From: Symbiodinium kawagutii | Taxonomy: Eukaryota > Sar > Dinophyceae > Suessiales > Symbiodiniaceae | NCBI GenBank assembly: GCA_009767595.1 | Contig: VSDK01026464.1 | Location: 111,529-175,528 of the forward strand | Reading direction: 5' to 3' | DNA: 64,000 bases | Shown here: piece by piece, positions 22,801 to 33,994 of the stretch | How positions within the stretch are numbered: position 1 is the stretch's first letter | Layout of the letters: every line of letters starts with the position of its first letter | Translations under genes and position numbers: made by a program | The notes under the pieces: generated by a model | What the model was told of the DNA's origin: nothing | Database searches by the model: none | What the model saw: the letters and a program-made list of their open reading frames with translations, nothing else

Positions 22801-25540
22801 CTCGGCGGATGCACGGGAGTTCATGGCCTCTCATGGGCTCAAGCGCTTGGAGGGCATTGCGGGGGTCATGACCCAAAACGCAGCTGGGATGTGAGGAACG
22901 AAGTGAGGAACGACCATTTTTGGGGGGCAAAAATGGGGTTCCTTTTTTTTTGGGGGGGGTTTCCTTAAAGAAAACGCCCCTCTTTGCCAATTATTGAGGG
23001 ACAAGAATCGGAAACCCCTTTGGAAATCCAAGGGCTCCCAGGCCAACCTCAATTGAAGCAAGTATCGGAGAGAAATGGCAGAAAACCAGGGAAATGAACC
23101 ATGGGAAGTCAATGCTCATATTTGCGGCTCTTGGTCATCCAAAGAGTGAACAGGAGACAGCAGGTTCTTTCAAGAGTCCCTGGAGATAGAAATCCTCCAT
23201 GTAGAGATTTAAGGTTTGCTGTAAATTGCATCAGGATTTCGTGTTTCACGTCTTGGCATGATTGCAAAGCTGCTAGGGCCATTGAATCTGGATTCGGAAC
23301 CTCACATAGAATCAATTAAATCGGGATTTAAATGGATTTAATTGATTATTAGTCTGGAAACTGGATTTGCTGGGAGGGATGCCTCCTGATAAGCATTATT
23401 CTTGGATTAAATTTTCTTTAGATCTCGATTTCATTGCCTACCTGGGAAAGGTTGGGCTGTCACCTTGGTGTGGTTCCGAGGCAATCCATGCAGTGAACCA
23501 CCTTGGACGACGTGCAGTGGTGTGGGATGATGCGTCGCTTGGAATTCACTAAGTCACTAAGCGACAACGGATTCGCATCTTTCAACGGCCCTGAGCATCT
23601 TAGGATGAACAACGGTGTCCCGTTGTCACCGGATACCGTGGTGATGCTGTGGCGTTCTTGGTTGGGTGTAGGCCTGGCAGCTGGCAGCTGGGTTCTGTGT
23701 CCCTGTTGACTCTGGGACTTGGGCGCAGGCCGCCTGGCCCAACAAGCTGCTGAACATGGTCATGCGGTGGTGATGTGTCCTCAAGACCGTGCCTTGCAAC
23801 GCACGTGCAGCACGTGCAGCACGTGCTGTGTGACAGTTTTGGCGTTACTTTGATTGCTTCAGAGGCCTGGATAATGGTTGAAGATATACATTTCTCGATG
23901 GAGCATTCATCAGGTACAGCAAATTGATGCAATCAGGCTTTGTGTAAACATTTGTTTTGAAATGCCAGAAGCACACCCGCAAGCTCAGGGCAAGATCATT
24001 TCTATTGTCTTTGATTTTTCAAGGCACCTATTTTGACCAGTTTCAGAGCAAAAATGGTGGTTCCGATGCATTTGGAGCAATCGGAGGCACCGATTTGAGT
24101 CCTCGTAAGAGAAACAACCGTGGAGCATGCTGTTGGGCATAGGGCTGTGTTTGCATGTCAGAGTGGTGCTTTCAAAAAACATACGCAACAAAAATACTTC
24201 AGATAGTTTCAAGTTCTTCCTGGTTGCTCTTGAAACCTCCCAAGCTGGGTCAAGTCGAGTCGTCCCTGGATTCTTTTGCCAGGCTTTTTGGACACACGGA
24301 AAGTCTACGAGTTCGGGGCTTACATGCCCATGAAGCGTCATTATAGCTATACTCGAAACATCGGTGAGCCCACTTTTTCCAAAATGCCCAAGTTTAGAGG
24401 CATTTGTAAAGCCACAACAGTTGCAGACATTGCGAGACATTGCTGCAAATGTTTTTAGATCTCTAAAGTTGTGAGGTTGGACTTCAATGGTCATGGGGCA
24501 AAGGTGCTGGGCGGTCAAGGGCAGCTTTGGAGCGAGTGCCTTGGATAAGAGAAGGAGAGACATGGAGAAACATGGAGAAACATGGAGAAACCTGGAAGCA
24601 GAAGAAGAAGAAGAAGAAGAAGAAGAAGAAGAAGAAGAAGAAGAAGAAGGAGAAAAATGGAGAAGACTAGAAGAACAAGAGGAAGAATCACAATTAGAAT
24701 CACGCTGTTGCCCTGATCAAGGTACATCAAAGAGGGTCAGAAAGATTTGGACTACAAGGTGTCACCGCTTTAAGCTGACAGCCTCCGATCACGTTCCCAA
24801 GCGTTTGAGTTGTGACCCAGCTGTCCAGTGAGTCCATTGCTAAGGGAGTATCCGTGGCATTCTTTTGCTTGCCCTCTCAGTCTCACAAAGAACTCTCATG
24901 TTGCAAAATGCATCCTGGGGGCATTGCATTCACGAAGAAGGCTGTAAAATGCTCTCCCTCGAAATGTTGATTCCTTTTTCGAAGGCTTTTACTGCTTCAT
25001 TTGGAGCCGAGAAGAAGAACTCTTATGTTCAAAACCATGAAACTGTTCTCATGTACTTTTTGAATTGCTCTATTGAATCATGAAGATTAATAGAGCAACA
25101 GTACTAGTTGTGTTCGTTGTGTTCCATTGAAGTTCTTCCTTTAAAGAAGTTATCTTTATTAAACAGAATTTCTTTAAAGTAGAAACTTCAAAGTAAAGAA
25201 CTCTTCGTTGATTTTCTTCGCAATTTCCTTCGCGAAGAGTTTCCCATGCGAAGCTTCAGCGCTAGGCCTGGCCACGAGGTGCTGCCCTGGCGGAAGCCAC
25301 GTGGAGCGGCCATCGGCGCCCGGGCTTCGGAGACTTCCAGCGGCGCCTGCAACTGCTGCAGCCGCAGCTGCGCCAGCTGAAGGACCGCAACACTGAGAGA
25401 AGAGATAAAACAACTTAGTTGAAGAAGAGATAAGAAAAGAGAGAAAAAGAGAGAAAAAGAGAAGAGATAGCAAAGAAAAGCTGAAAACAGATGAGAGAAG
25501 AGGGCAAGAGATCAAAGATGAGAAGATAGAAGAGATGAAA

Positions 25541-25574
<34 letters not shown>

Positions 25575-25815
25575 TAATGAGAATAATTACTGTAATTTTT
25601 TCATTGAACGTACAACGCTTTGCTAAGCGATGCAGTTACCATGTCAGCCCGTCCCCAAAACCAACGAATTTCTCCAGGTGAACTTCCGAGAGGCGGACGG
25701 TCGGCAGGGCGCGCTGTTGGAAGCAACCGCGAAGGCAGGGGATGCACCGATGCTGCCAGGGAAACGCTCGGCAGATGACCCGGTGAAGCAGTGGTTAGTG
25801 GTTGATGATGGTTGA
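19858..25815 (+). CDS. Beta-N-acetylhexosaminidase, GH20 family, 18 exons
   Basis: Retaining exo-glycosidase that removes terminal GlcNAc/GalNAc from glycans or chitin oligomers; family members are lysosomal or secreted. Exons I infer: about 19858-19930, 20448-20587, 20727-20816, 20992-21058, 21353-21450, 21847-21910, 22071-22126, 22301-22357, 22763-22865, 23494-23531, 23596-23665, 23729-23788, 24024-24095, 24305-24336, 24504-24535, 24722-24758, 25266-25382, 25678-25815. Motifs in order: HGLFNGLMTLRQL, EWRGLMLDVSRHFF, KMNRFHWHLSDDQGWR, VGAWREGTQIGR, IEVIPEIDSPGH, YPELGSVPGVKVAT, the catalytic Asp-Glu in VGGDEV, RRAVVWDD, PDTVVMLWRSWL, VLGGQGQLWSE, WPRGAALAEATWS. Phases agree across the joins I could fix. 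Donors after exons 3, 6, 8 and 10 are GC, and GA after exon 17. Missing or unsure: start codon and signal peptide, ends of exons 1, 9, 13 and 14, a possible small exon near 23060, and the true 3' end. Sequence looks intact, so probably functional. Confidence 0.9.
22763..22864 (+). other. Catalytic exon of the GH20 gene
   Basis: Acceptor CACTCAG at 22762, then codons for VGGDEVATGQW. The Asp-Glu pair is the GH20 substrate-assisted catalytic pair: Asp positions the substrate 2-acetamido group and Glu is the acid/base. It follows the 22301-22357 exon ending YFH, giving YFH-VGGDEV at the join, as expected for the family. The downstream boundary is not fixed: the frame stays open to a TGA at 22892, and the next clear exon needs phase 1. 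Confidence 0.85.
24552..24649. repeat. 12-bp repeat plus (GAA)n in a GH20 intron
   Basis: Three copies of ACATGGAGAAAC (24558-24590) followed by a 49-bp (GAA)n tract (24601-24649). It lies inside the intron between the LGGQGQLWSE exon and the YIKEGQKDLDYK exon. The Glu-rich frame is not coding. Confidence 0.95.
25400..25600. repeat. Purine-rich (GA)n tract in the last GH20 intron
   Basis: A run of GAGAAGAGATAAAAC and AAAGAGAG words ending in a (GA)n microsatellite at 25541-25566. Purine-rich introns of this kind recur in the window (42.87 kb, 43.85 kb, 48.3-48.9 kb). Confidence 0.85.
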
Positions 25816-25925
25816 TTAGCGTGGGTTGGTAGTGGTGAATCATGGTTAGATAGTGGTTCATCTTGAAACAATGGTTGGATGATGGTTAATGAATGAAGGT
25901 TGAGGATGGCAAAGAATGGAAAAGT
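25790..25925. repeat. TGGTTGATGG-type degenerate repeat after the last GH20 exon
   Basis: Diverged copies of ATGGTTGATGG/TGGTTGATTAG begin at or just before the stop codon of the last inferred exon. They could mark the 5' end of a further intron, with CAGTG|GTTAGTGG as donor, so the gene might continue beyond 25815. Related TGGTTG or CAACCA tracts lie at 41.3-42.2, 43.68-43.83 and 56.2-57.6 kb. Confidence 0.6.
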
Positions 25926-25929
25926 AAGA

Positions 25930-28370
25930 GCCAGAGGATGCAACCAGAACTGATGAGGAACACGAAACTGAATAGGAAAAACACATATATCACATGATCC
26001 CACAACATGTCAACCAATTTTGGACAACCACGCTGTCAATCATGCGGCGAGGTTGCATCATTTTCCCCAATGACCAAGCTCAAATTCCTACAAGCGCGGG
26101 TGTTGCTCCCCCTAAAATTTTGGTGGTCAGATGTTACCGCGGATCGTGAATACCGTGGCGTTGTGCGATTCATCATGCTGTCTAGAATCTACTTAGTCTA
26201 CTTGTGTTCTGTGCGTTTGTTCAGACCATGGAGTGAGACAGGACGGAGACATCAAGATTTGGTAACTCACCATGCCCAGGTGGCTGCGGTTTCGCATCAT
26301 GACGCTTGGCAGCTAAAGACGTGGTGTCCCGGTGGTGGTGGGGTATGGCTTTTCCGTTGAGCATCACTTTCTGGCAAGGCGCACCAAAGGAACTGAGGCG
26401 GGATGGTTGGTGATGGTCAAGAGCTACCAGTGCATGTTTTCTATGCATCAGAATTGTTGATGATGCGGGGGGGGGGAAATGCTCGTGATTTATAAATGTT
26501 GATGTACCCTTCATTGCAGTGATTTCCAATTAGTTTATCGGGTCAATATATAACTCCATCTTGGTGGTTCAACTTGCTTCGGAAATCGCTTCTGCATGGC
26601 CTCCTTCTGAGGAACCTGTGAAGCATTTTCACTCGGGCCCCCACCATGGGCTCCAAGTACGAAGAGCTGGCGCAACCAGGTGGAACCCCGGGTCCGCAAA
26701 GACTGCGAACATGGATATGTGTTGAATAGTGTAGATGTCTATGCGAATCATTGCGCATGTTGTGATTGCTCACATTTTTCGGATTTTTTTTGTTTCTTTG
26801 TCTCATTTGTCGAGATTTGGTAGTCTATGGTGTTTCGAGCCTTTTCTTCTGCAGTGTCATGGCATTGAGTGATCTCCACGGCACCAACCGCCAAGTGGCA
26901 TTTGAATTCTGCAGCGCCGCCGTCAGCCAGGCATGACACAAAGGTGCGGGTCAAGAGGGCAATCTCTAGAAAAGTTGGGAGGTTTAGATGGCTCATTAAC
27001 CAACTTAGAACTAGGGGGTCCCACATCGCATGATGAGTTTTGACATGTTTGAAAGGCATTTTTTTCTCGATTTTCTGCTCAGTTGGACCGTGCGTCAAGT
27101 TTTTGCCCAGTTGTTCATCTCTGCTGGTTGTTCCCTGCAGGCGCTTCTGGCCCATGTCAGGCACGGTTGACCACTGTCATGGGCGACCAATCGTAGTCTT
27201 GTTGCTTCCGGTGTTTTTTCCAAAGTCAATGCAAGTGGATGCACTGGAAGACCTTGTCATTTCCTGTTTCCTTGTGATTGTGTGTCTGGTTTCGAGCAGA
27301 TTGCCCTGCCAACATGGCCGTTTTGCATGGACAAAAAGGAGCGTGGCCGCCTCTGACGCAGCCGCTGCTGTGAAACGACATCGTGCTCTGGCTATGCTTC
27401 AGCGGCTCCTTCGCCCAGGTGCCCTTGCCCACGTTGAAGTCCTCTGCAACTCTGAAACTCAAAACATGAAACTACCTTAAAACTATTTTGAAATATTTTG
27501 AACTATGCTAAAGTATCTTAAACTATCTTAAACTCTTCTTCTTGTTCTCCTTCGTCTTCTTCTAAATGATGATCTCTTTTTGCTTTTTTGAGTTGCAGAT
27601 GCCAGGTGCCAAGCGAGGAGTCAAAGCACGGTCAGCATCTCATCGATAGAGAGAAACTTCAGAGACTCGGAGCGCCCTGGATCTCTGGAGGAAAAATTGC
27701 AGGAGAAGCATTCTTTTTCCACGCTGGAAATTTTCAGAATTCAACAGAACACATCAATTGAAGTGTTGTAAATCGAAGAGTTGGATGATTTCAATGAACC
27801 TGTGGGGCTCACAGCTTTTGTTTGCGTCGGCTTTGGCTCGAATCAACTTGCTGGTGTCAAGGGGTGTGCACTGTTGGCACAGGCAGAAAATATGGACGCC
27901 CCAACCGTAAAGATGTTGAAGTGGGGTCAAATCAAAAGGCACAACATCTTGAAGCAACATTAATTGACTTCAAGTCTGAATCCGTGGACTCAAAAGCCAT
28001 GGAAACAAAAACGTGTAAACAACTCCGCACTCATGTGGCTTGGCTCAAGCCTTGAGGGGACGGTTAAGCTTACAACCTCCTGTAGCGACGGCATGACGGT
28101 CTCTGGCTCACCAGCCTCTACAAGTTTGAGGCGTGGCCAGGGTGATCCTGGTGGACGGGGAAGAATTCTGAAGCATGGGAAAGAGAGGACAAAGATACGA
28201 AAAGGACTTTGAAAAGCTATGGGTGAAGGTTTGCGATGGAAAAGTGAAGGTTTGGTACGCCATTCGTGCGTTTGTGATGCCGAGCCTGCTTGGTTTCTTC
28301 CTGACAGCATATGAGCAAGCAGGAACATAACTCATCAGTATACATTTTTTATATCTATACCTTAATAGAC
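25930..28370. other. No resolved gene; scattered exon-like stretches
   Basis: Two weak plus-strand candidates are visible. One is a short segment 26226-26261 ending at GATTTG|GTAACT whose translation resembles the end of a WD40 blade (QDGDIKI). The other is an open stretch at about 27339-27440 with well-behaved codons (AASDAAAAVKRHRALAML). On the minus strand 27960-27754 contains LIRAKADANKS, which recalls ankyrin repeats in one spot only. None has a convincing partner exon. 27480-27560 is a decayed AACTATCTTAAACT repeat. Confidence 0.35.
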
Positions 28371-28371
28371 A

Positions 28372-28427
28372 TATCTATCTATATATTTATATATTTATAT
28401 TTATATATGTGTATGTGCATGTATGGG
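28372..28427. repeat. AT-rich microsatellite (TCTA/TTTATA)n
   Basis: ATCTATCTATATATTTATAT and similar, grading into TATGTGTATGTGCATG. Confidence 0.95.
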
Positions 28428-28567
28428 ACAGATAGACAGCAGTGGCTCCAAAAGGGGAAAAGGAACAACTTCACGCGGTGCTTTTGCCAGGCGCTGGGAA
28501 TGGGCGGATCCTCGGACGTCTCGAACACCGCGGCTCCCGGCCGTCGGAGGAGTGATCTCACCGTTGA

Positions 28568-28636
28568 GTGCTCGAGGCGTCAGAAGCCAAGATCCAGCAG
28601 TCCACTGGCTCTGCCGTTGCGATGAGACTTTCAAAG
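28568..28636 (+). CDS. Candidate coiled-coil exon
   Basis: 23 codons, VLEASEAKIQQSTGSAV then MRLSK, ending at AAAG|GTGAAAG, a good donor. Helical, charged composition and G/C-ending codons favour this frame over the overlapping ones. It may belong with other coiled-coil exons between here and 45 kb, but no family is recognised and the acceptor side is unclear. Confidence 0.35.
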
Positions 28637-29322
28637 GTGAAAGCAGGTCCTAGGGAGGAGAGAGACGCATTAATTTCTAAGCCTACTTGTTGGAGCAAGT
28701 GAAGGCAAGCAGAGCAAACACAGGGGCTTGCACAGCGTGAAAGAACTGTATATTTTTTTGCGTATCAATGTTTTTCATTCATACATGCAGACCAAGTATC
28801 GGTGTGCGATCACTGATCGATATTGATCGATTGTGATCGATTGTTTTCCTGGACTCCGCAACTTGCTCCTGTGCACCATGCCCGGTGCTGAGGCCAAAGC
28901 CGTTAAAGATATCAAGCCCCTGGCGGAACCGTCGAATAGGCGAGGGGAACATCGGGAGGATCCAACCACAACGACCCTCCGCATGTCATTTGGTACAGGC
29001 AGTGTCCAGAATCGATGGCTCGAGTTGACTTTCACCACTTCGGTCTCCGATTTGTGACATCCCGAGGTCTTTAACCGAAAGGACATTGGAAGCAGCCGAA
29101 GCCTGGAGCATTCCTGGGACACCGAGCTTCAAAGGCCAGCAGTGCACCGGCTTCGAAGTGCTACCCTACCGGTGCTTGGAGACCCAGAGTCCCCTGAGTC
29201 CACTGGTGCCCTTGGCAGGTTTGGATGCCTCGCACCCCTCCAGAGGCTTCGAATTGGGTGACGATTCCAGGAGCCAACAAGAGCAACTCACGGCATTTTG
29301 ATCTTGAACCACTTGGCGGGTC

Positions 29323-29367
29323 CTCGTCCTCCTCATCCTCTTCATCCTCTTCATCCTCCTCATCCTT
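29323..29367. repeat. (TCCTCATCC)n microsatellite
   Basis: Short array of TCCTCATCC/TCTTCATCC units; Ser-rich in one frame, not coding. Confidence 0.9.
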
Positions 29368-29439
29368 TGATCCTCATCCTTTGAAGCTTCACGTTTGCTT
29401 TGTAAGGATCCTTATTGGTTCTTCATTGTTTTCTCATTC

Positions 29440-29645
29440 TCTTTTGCTTCTCATTTCTCTCTCTCTCGCTCTCTCCCTCTCTCTCTTTCTCTTTTCTCTC
29501 CCTTTTTCCTCTTCTCTATTATTCTTTCTCTCTCTCTCTTCTCCTTTCTCTCCCTTTCTTTCTTCTCTTCCATTCATTTCCATTTTGTATATTCGCTGTT
29601 ATTCTCTCTCTTTCTCTCAATTCTCATTTCTTTTGTCCTTCGTTT
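29440..29645. repeat. Polypyrimidine tract
   Basis: About 200 bp of nearly pure C/T on the plus strand (CTCTCTC, CCCTTTTTCC, TCTTTCTC). It may be the pyrimidine-rich part of an intron or simply a decayed (TC)n microsatellite. The Ser/Leu/Phe-rich frames are artefacts. Confidence 0.9.
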
Positions 29646-30314
29646 AAGCGTCCTCCCCTTGGAGGAGTGGTTTCTTCGGGCGCTTGACCGGCTTGGACAT
29701 CGAAGCGGAGCTGCAACGGCACGCGCTTCTCATCAAAGGACTCGGAGCTACAGGGAGATTCCCTGGAGATTGCTATGCTTCCCTGGAGTGAAGCTGAACT
29801 GCTTCAAGTACGGACTCCAAGTGGAGGTTGAAGCACGTTTTTCATCAACTCATTCTGCAACATCGACTCCATTTGCTGGGTTTTCCATGGTTTTCCGTGA
29901 TATCATGGCGGGTTGAGCTTTGTTCTTTGCATTGCTTCGTGGAGCAATGCAATTTTGTAATTTGCAGGACTTCTTCGTGATGTGGCGGTCATCCGGGATA
30001 CGGCGCGGCCCATTTCCACAAGAAAAGATGTGAATGATATGCATGATGCAGCCGTTTGCGTGCAGGTGTGGCATTTGGCCGACGAACGCAGCAGTGTCAC
30101 AAGTGCCGCCCAAGATGCCAAGGAGTTTCAAATTTTTCTTCCACGCAGTCTGGGTACCTTTGCTTTATTTTCTCCAATTCGAAGTGTACACTGTTGGGTC
30201 TCACATCTTGTGTCCATCTGTTGGAGTAGGAGACTCCAAGTGTCTATTTGAAAGACATTTTGAAGCGACTTCGTCAGGGAGACTTACAGAGCCATCGCAA
30301 CACCCTGACGCCAG

Positions 30315-30404
30315 GAAGCACGCGACGCGACTGCAGAGCTGCGCGTCTCCCTCTCGGAGCTGACGATGGAGGCAGGAGAAAGGCAGCGGTCTCCAAAGCT
30401 TCAC
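30315..30404 (+). CDS. Candidate coiled-coil exon
   Basis: Begins after CGCCAG and ends at TTCAC|GTGGGT, exactly 30 codons. It reads EARDATAELRVSLSELTMEA followed by GERQR, a heptad-like alternation of hydrophobic and charged residues. Codon choice favours G/C in third positions. No protein family is recognised. Confidence 0.45.
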
Positions 30405-30419
30405 GTGGGTATTGGCGGA

Positions 30420-31212
30420 CGTCCCAGGTGCAGAAGCAGCAGGAGCTTTGCACCAAGAACTTCGCGGTTGGGCTCTCAGGGTGGGGTTTTAGGGCAGGAT
30501 CGATGCCTTGATCTTCGAAGTTCCACTCAGGATGTTGAACGTGAACGTGCTGATGCTCGAAGCCCCAGTGTGTGAGAAAATTGATCGGACAAGAAAAGAA
30601 TGAGTGCCACAGCTCAGAGTGACCTTGAGGCCAAATTGCTGCAATCTATGCAGGCCTCACAGCATATTTTATGGTCAAAGTGTCGCATCGTGCCGTGAAG
30701 TCAGATTGCTGTGCTGAATTTCTTCTTCGAGATCTGAAACAGTCACCGTTTCCAGGAAAGCAGCATGGAAACTCGCTACGAGGTCGGGAAGTTTTGCATT
30801 GCTCCGGGGTTTGTGAAACCAGAGTGCGACTGGATCAGCAGTGTCGCATCTAGGAACAGAGCCTCAGAGAAGAGACACAGTTGGAGGACGAGTTGCAGAC
30901 ACATTGTAGACACATTGTAGACATTGAAATCCTCAACTATCTTCATTTCACCTGGTGAATCCCTTCCGTCATGGTCTGCCCACTGGAATTTTTGGGACTC
31001 GCCTTGGCTTCGATGCAAGACCTTGATGCCATGTCTGTTCTTGTGCCAACTCAGAGGGCAGTGAGGGATATCAAAAGTGGCAAACCTCAATGCTTTGGAA
31101 AGTGGAGATGTGTAGACCCATCAGGGTTGAAGCAGCGCACAATGATTGCGGCATGAACATTGCAAGTGCTTTCTGGTTGAAACAAGTTGACACAGACTCA
31201 CATCAAGACTAC
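30420..31212. other. No recognised gene
   Basis: Contains short charged open stretches (for example 30671-30853 plus, and 31090-30776 minus) that contradict each other. A small direct repeat GACACATTGTA occurs twice near 30898. Nothing identifiable. Confidence 0.4.
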
Positions 31213-33275
31213 TTTGAGGTACTCGTTCGGTCCTGTTAGTGTTGAAGGTGATTCAGCTTGCCACAGCAAGCGATTGAAACCAATCTCTGTAATTGGGAGG
31301 AGCAGAGCCGCACTTTCGAAGGGCGCTTGCAGGACCGGTTCATTTCAGTTTCAATAGGTGAGTTTTCAGCACTTTTGGTATTCGTCATGAGGACTTGTCA
31401 CATTCAGAACTGGATGAACCAGGGGTAATCCCAATGAGTTGCCTAGCTCAGGAACACCATGGATTGCTGAACCAGCGTTTCGAGGACTGCGCTGCATGCC
31501 ATTCAAGTCCCCTTTGTTTCACGTTCGCTGCCTCTTTTAATGTGAGAAGAAGCATTGCCCCCATATCATATGTCCTGGAGTTGGGGTTGTGATGCCCACT
31601 TCGTGCAAGTGTGACTATGATTTCAGAAACGGGGGACAATTGCTACCTTGATAGGTGCCGGACTAACCTCAAGTCTGGACCCAGCATGTCTTGTTTTACT
31701 GGCTTTTCTTCCGCCCTGACAATTTTTTTTTACTTTGAAGAAGGTTTTCCCTCCTCATGCGTGCTCTTTGCCCCCCGTAGTGGCCCTTCAGTACCGTTCC
31801 TAAGTTGCTTTGTTAGGCCCGTTAGGCTTGTCATGGCTTGTTGGCCAGTGCCCTTAAACTGCTTTGAGGTACTCGTTCGGTCCTGTTAGTGTTGAAGGTG
31901 ATTCAGCTTGCCACAGCAAGCGATTGAAACCGATCTCTGTAATTTGGAGGAGCAGAGCTGCACTTTCGAAGGGCGCTTGCAGGACCGGTTCATTTCAGTT
32001 TTAATGAGGTGAGTTTTCAGCACTTTTGGTATTCGTCATGAGGACTTGTCACATTCAGAACTGGATGAACCAGGGGCAATCCCAATGAGTTGCCTAGCTC
32101 AGGAACACCATGGATTGCTGAACCAGCGTCTCGAGGACTGCGCTGCATGCCATTCAAGTCCCCTTTGTTTCACGTTCGCTGCCTCTTTTGATGTGAGAAG
32201 AAGCATTGCCCCCATATCATATGTCCTGGAGTTGAGGTTGTGACGCCCACTACGTGGAAGTGTGACTATGATTTCAGAAATGGGGGACAATTGCTACCTT
32301 GATAGGTGCCGGACTAACCTCAAGTCTGGACCCAGCATGTCTTGTTTTACTGGCTTTTCTTCCGCCCTGACAATTTTTTTTTACTTTGAAGAAGGTTTTC
32401 CCTCCTCATGCGTGCTCTTTGCCCCCCGTAGTGGCCCTTCAGTACCGTTCCTACGTTGCTTTGTTAGGCCCGTTAGGCTTGTCCTGGCTTGTTGGCCAGT
32501 GCCCTTAAACTGCTTTGAGGTACTCGTTCGGTCCTGTTAGTGTTGAAGGTGATTCAGCTTGCCACAGCAAGCCATTGAAACCAATCTCTGTAATTGGGAG
32601 GAGCAGAGCCGCAATTTCGAAGGGCGCTTGCAGGACCGGTTCATTTCAGTTTCAATAGGTGAGTTTTCAGCACTTTTGGTATTCGTCATGAGGACTTGTC
32701 ACATTCAGAACTGGATGAACCAGGGGTAATCCCAATGAGTTGCCTAGCTCAGGAACACCATGGATTGCTGAACCAGCGTTTCGAGGACTGCGCTGCATGA
32801 AGTCTGGCTCAGCATGTCTTGTTTTACTGGCTTTTCTTCTGCCCTGAGAAAACTTTTTTACTTTGAAGAAGGTTTTCCCTCCTCATGCGTGCTCTTGGCT
32901 CCCCGTAGTGGCCCTTCAGTACCGTTCCTAAGTTGCTTTGTTAGGCCCGTTAGGCTTGTCATGGCTTGTTGGCCAGTGCCCTTCAACTGCTTTGAGGTAC
33001 TCGTTCGGTCCTGTTAGTGTTGAAGGTGATTCAGCTTGCCACAGCAAGCGATTGAAACCGATCTCTGTAATTGGGAGGAGCAGAGCCGCACTTTCGAAGG
33101 GCGCTTGCAGGACCGGTTCATTTCAGTTTTAATGAGATGAGTTTTCAGCACTTTTGGTATTCGTCATGAGGATTTGTCACATTCAGAACTGGATGAACCA
33201 GGGGTAATCCCAATGAGTTGCCTAGCTCAGGAACACCATGGATTGCTGAACCAGCGTTTCGAGGACTGCATGCCG
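31213..33275. repeat. Tandem duplication, about 651-bp unit, 3.4 copies
   Basis: The phrase TTTGAGGTACTCGTTCGGTC starts at 31213, 31863, 32514 and 32991, so units are 650, 651 and 477 bp plus a partial fourth unit ending near 33275. Copies differ at scattered single bases. The third lacks about 174 bp: after CTGCGCTGCATG it jumps straight to AAGTCTGG. A 92-codon open frame in units 1 and 2 (67 codons in unit 3) is repeated because the DNA is repeated; I do not see evidence that it is a gene. Confidence 0.95.
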
Positions 33276-33279
33276 TTTT

Positions 33280-33910
33280 GAATTGATTTGATTTTTATGG
33301 ACGTTCATGAGCAAGTTACAATAGGAACTCGTAGCAGTCCAGAGTGGTGGCATGGTGGTAGGGTGGTTTGTTCTGCGAGTTCTTTTGTTCAGTTCTTGGT
33401 CCTCACTTTCCATTCAGTAGAGCATAGCTTGTGTCATCTGGTGCCTCTCAAGAAAATCTCGGGTCAGCCTGTTTGGGCCACTCTGCTGGAGTTGAGCCCC
33501 CAAAGCTCGGTGGCGGCACCAGCATGGCAAAGTGCTGTACAGGCCAAATGGATTCTGGTCTTTGGAACTGCCGCAGAACGATTGAAACAATTGAAATTTT
33601 TATCTTGAGGCTTTGGCGCCACGAAAGCGAACGCATGAGTAACACTGTGTTTGCTTTCGCGCCGCCGCGATCGTGACATCGACTTGCCTTTACTGGTGGA
33701 CGGACAGTGGAAGGTGTAGATGGAGTCGTTGCCAGTTTGTTGCCGGGGATGCGCCACTTGTTGGTGAGGGCCCCTTCATTTGAAGCTTTTGAAAGGGAAT
33801 TGCCATGGGAAAAGCTGAGGTACAACAGGGCACGACAGGGCTGCTAGCAGAAAGTATTGGACGTTGAGCGGGGAACGCAAGGATTTTTCCTTCTCCCCGC
33901 GGCGACTCGA
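33280..33910. other. No recognised gene
   Basis: Opposed open frames (33608 plus, 33825 minus, both over 100 codons) overlap in the same DNA and neither shows a domain. Confidence 0.4.
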
Positions 33911-33912
33911 AA

Positions 33913-33988
33913 GGTTTGAGACAAAAAGCAGAGCAACAAATGTTTAGCAAAGCTCAATGCTTTGTTGCTCTGCTTCTGGTCTCAAACC
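33913..33988. repeat. Inverted repeat (foldback), 28-bp arms
   Basis: Left arm 33913-33940 begins GGTTTGAGAC and ends GCAGAGCAACAAA; right arm 33961-33988 is its reverse complement with two mismatches; loop 20 bp. It could be a small MITE-like element or a recombination foldback. Related words (GCCTTTGAGCAAAGGT, GCCTTTGAGCAAAAGGTGCC) follow at 33996 and 34049. Confidence 0.85.
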
Positions 33989-33994
33989 AAAAGG

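Larger units (their letters stand above)
28640..30310. other. Weakly coding stretches and simple repeats
   Basis: Plus-strand open stretches 28833-29057 and 29086-29301 have mixed composition without recognisable domains; both are crossed by open frames on the other strand. A TCC/TCA repeat occupies 29323-29367. 29680-29800 may contain an exon (SKDSELQGDSLEIAMLPW) but its boundaries cannot be set. Confidence 0.3.

Noticed and set aside
24515-24730. Leu-rich transmembrane peptide on minus and Glu-rich peptide on plus
   Set aside because: Both come from the (GAA)n tract inside a GH20 intron.
26226-26261. WD40 blade (QDGDIKI) exon
   Set aside because: Only one dozen residues; no neighbouring blade exon found, so chance cannot be excluded.
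27754-27960. Ankyrin repeat on minus strand (LIRAKADANKS)
   Set aside because: One short motif without the TPLH signature or a second repeat; the plus strand is also open.
28030-28050. Relict trans-spliced leader (TGGCTCAAG)
   Set aside because: Only nine bases match the dinoflagellate spliced-leader 3' end and the adjoining bases do not; expected by chance in 64 kb.
31395-33017. Conserved 92-codon gene family repeated in tandem
   Set aside because: Frames recur because the DNA unit is duplicated with very high identity; differences are too few to show selection, and minus frames are open in the same place.
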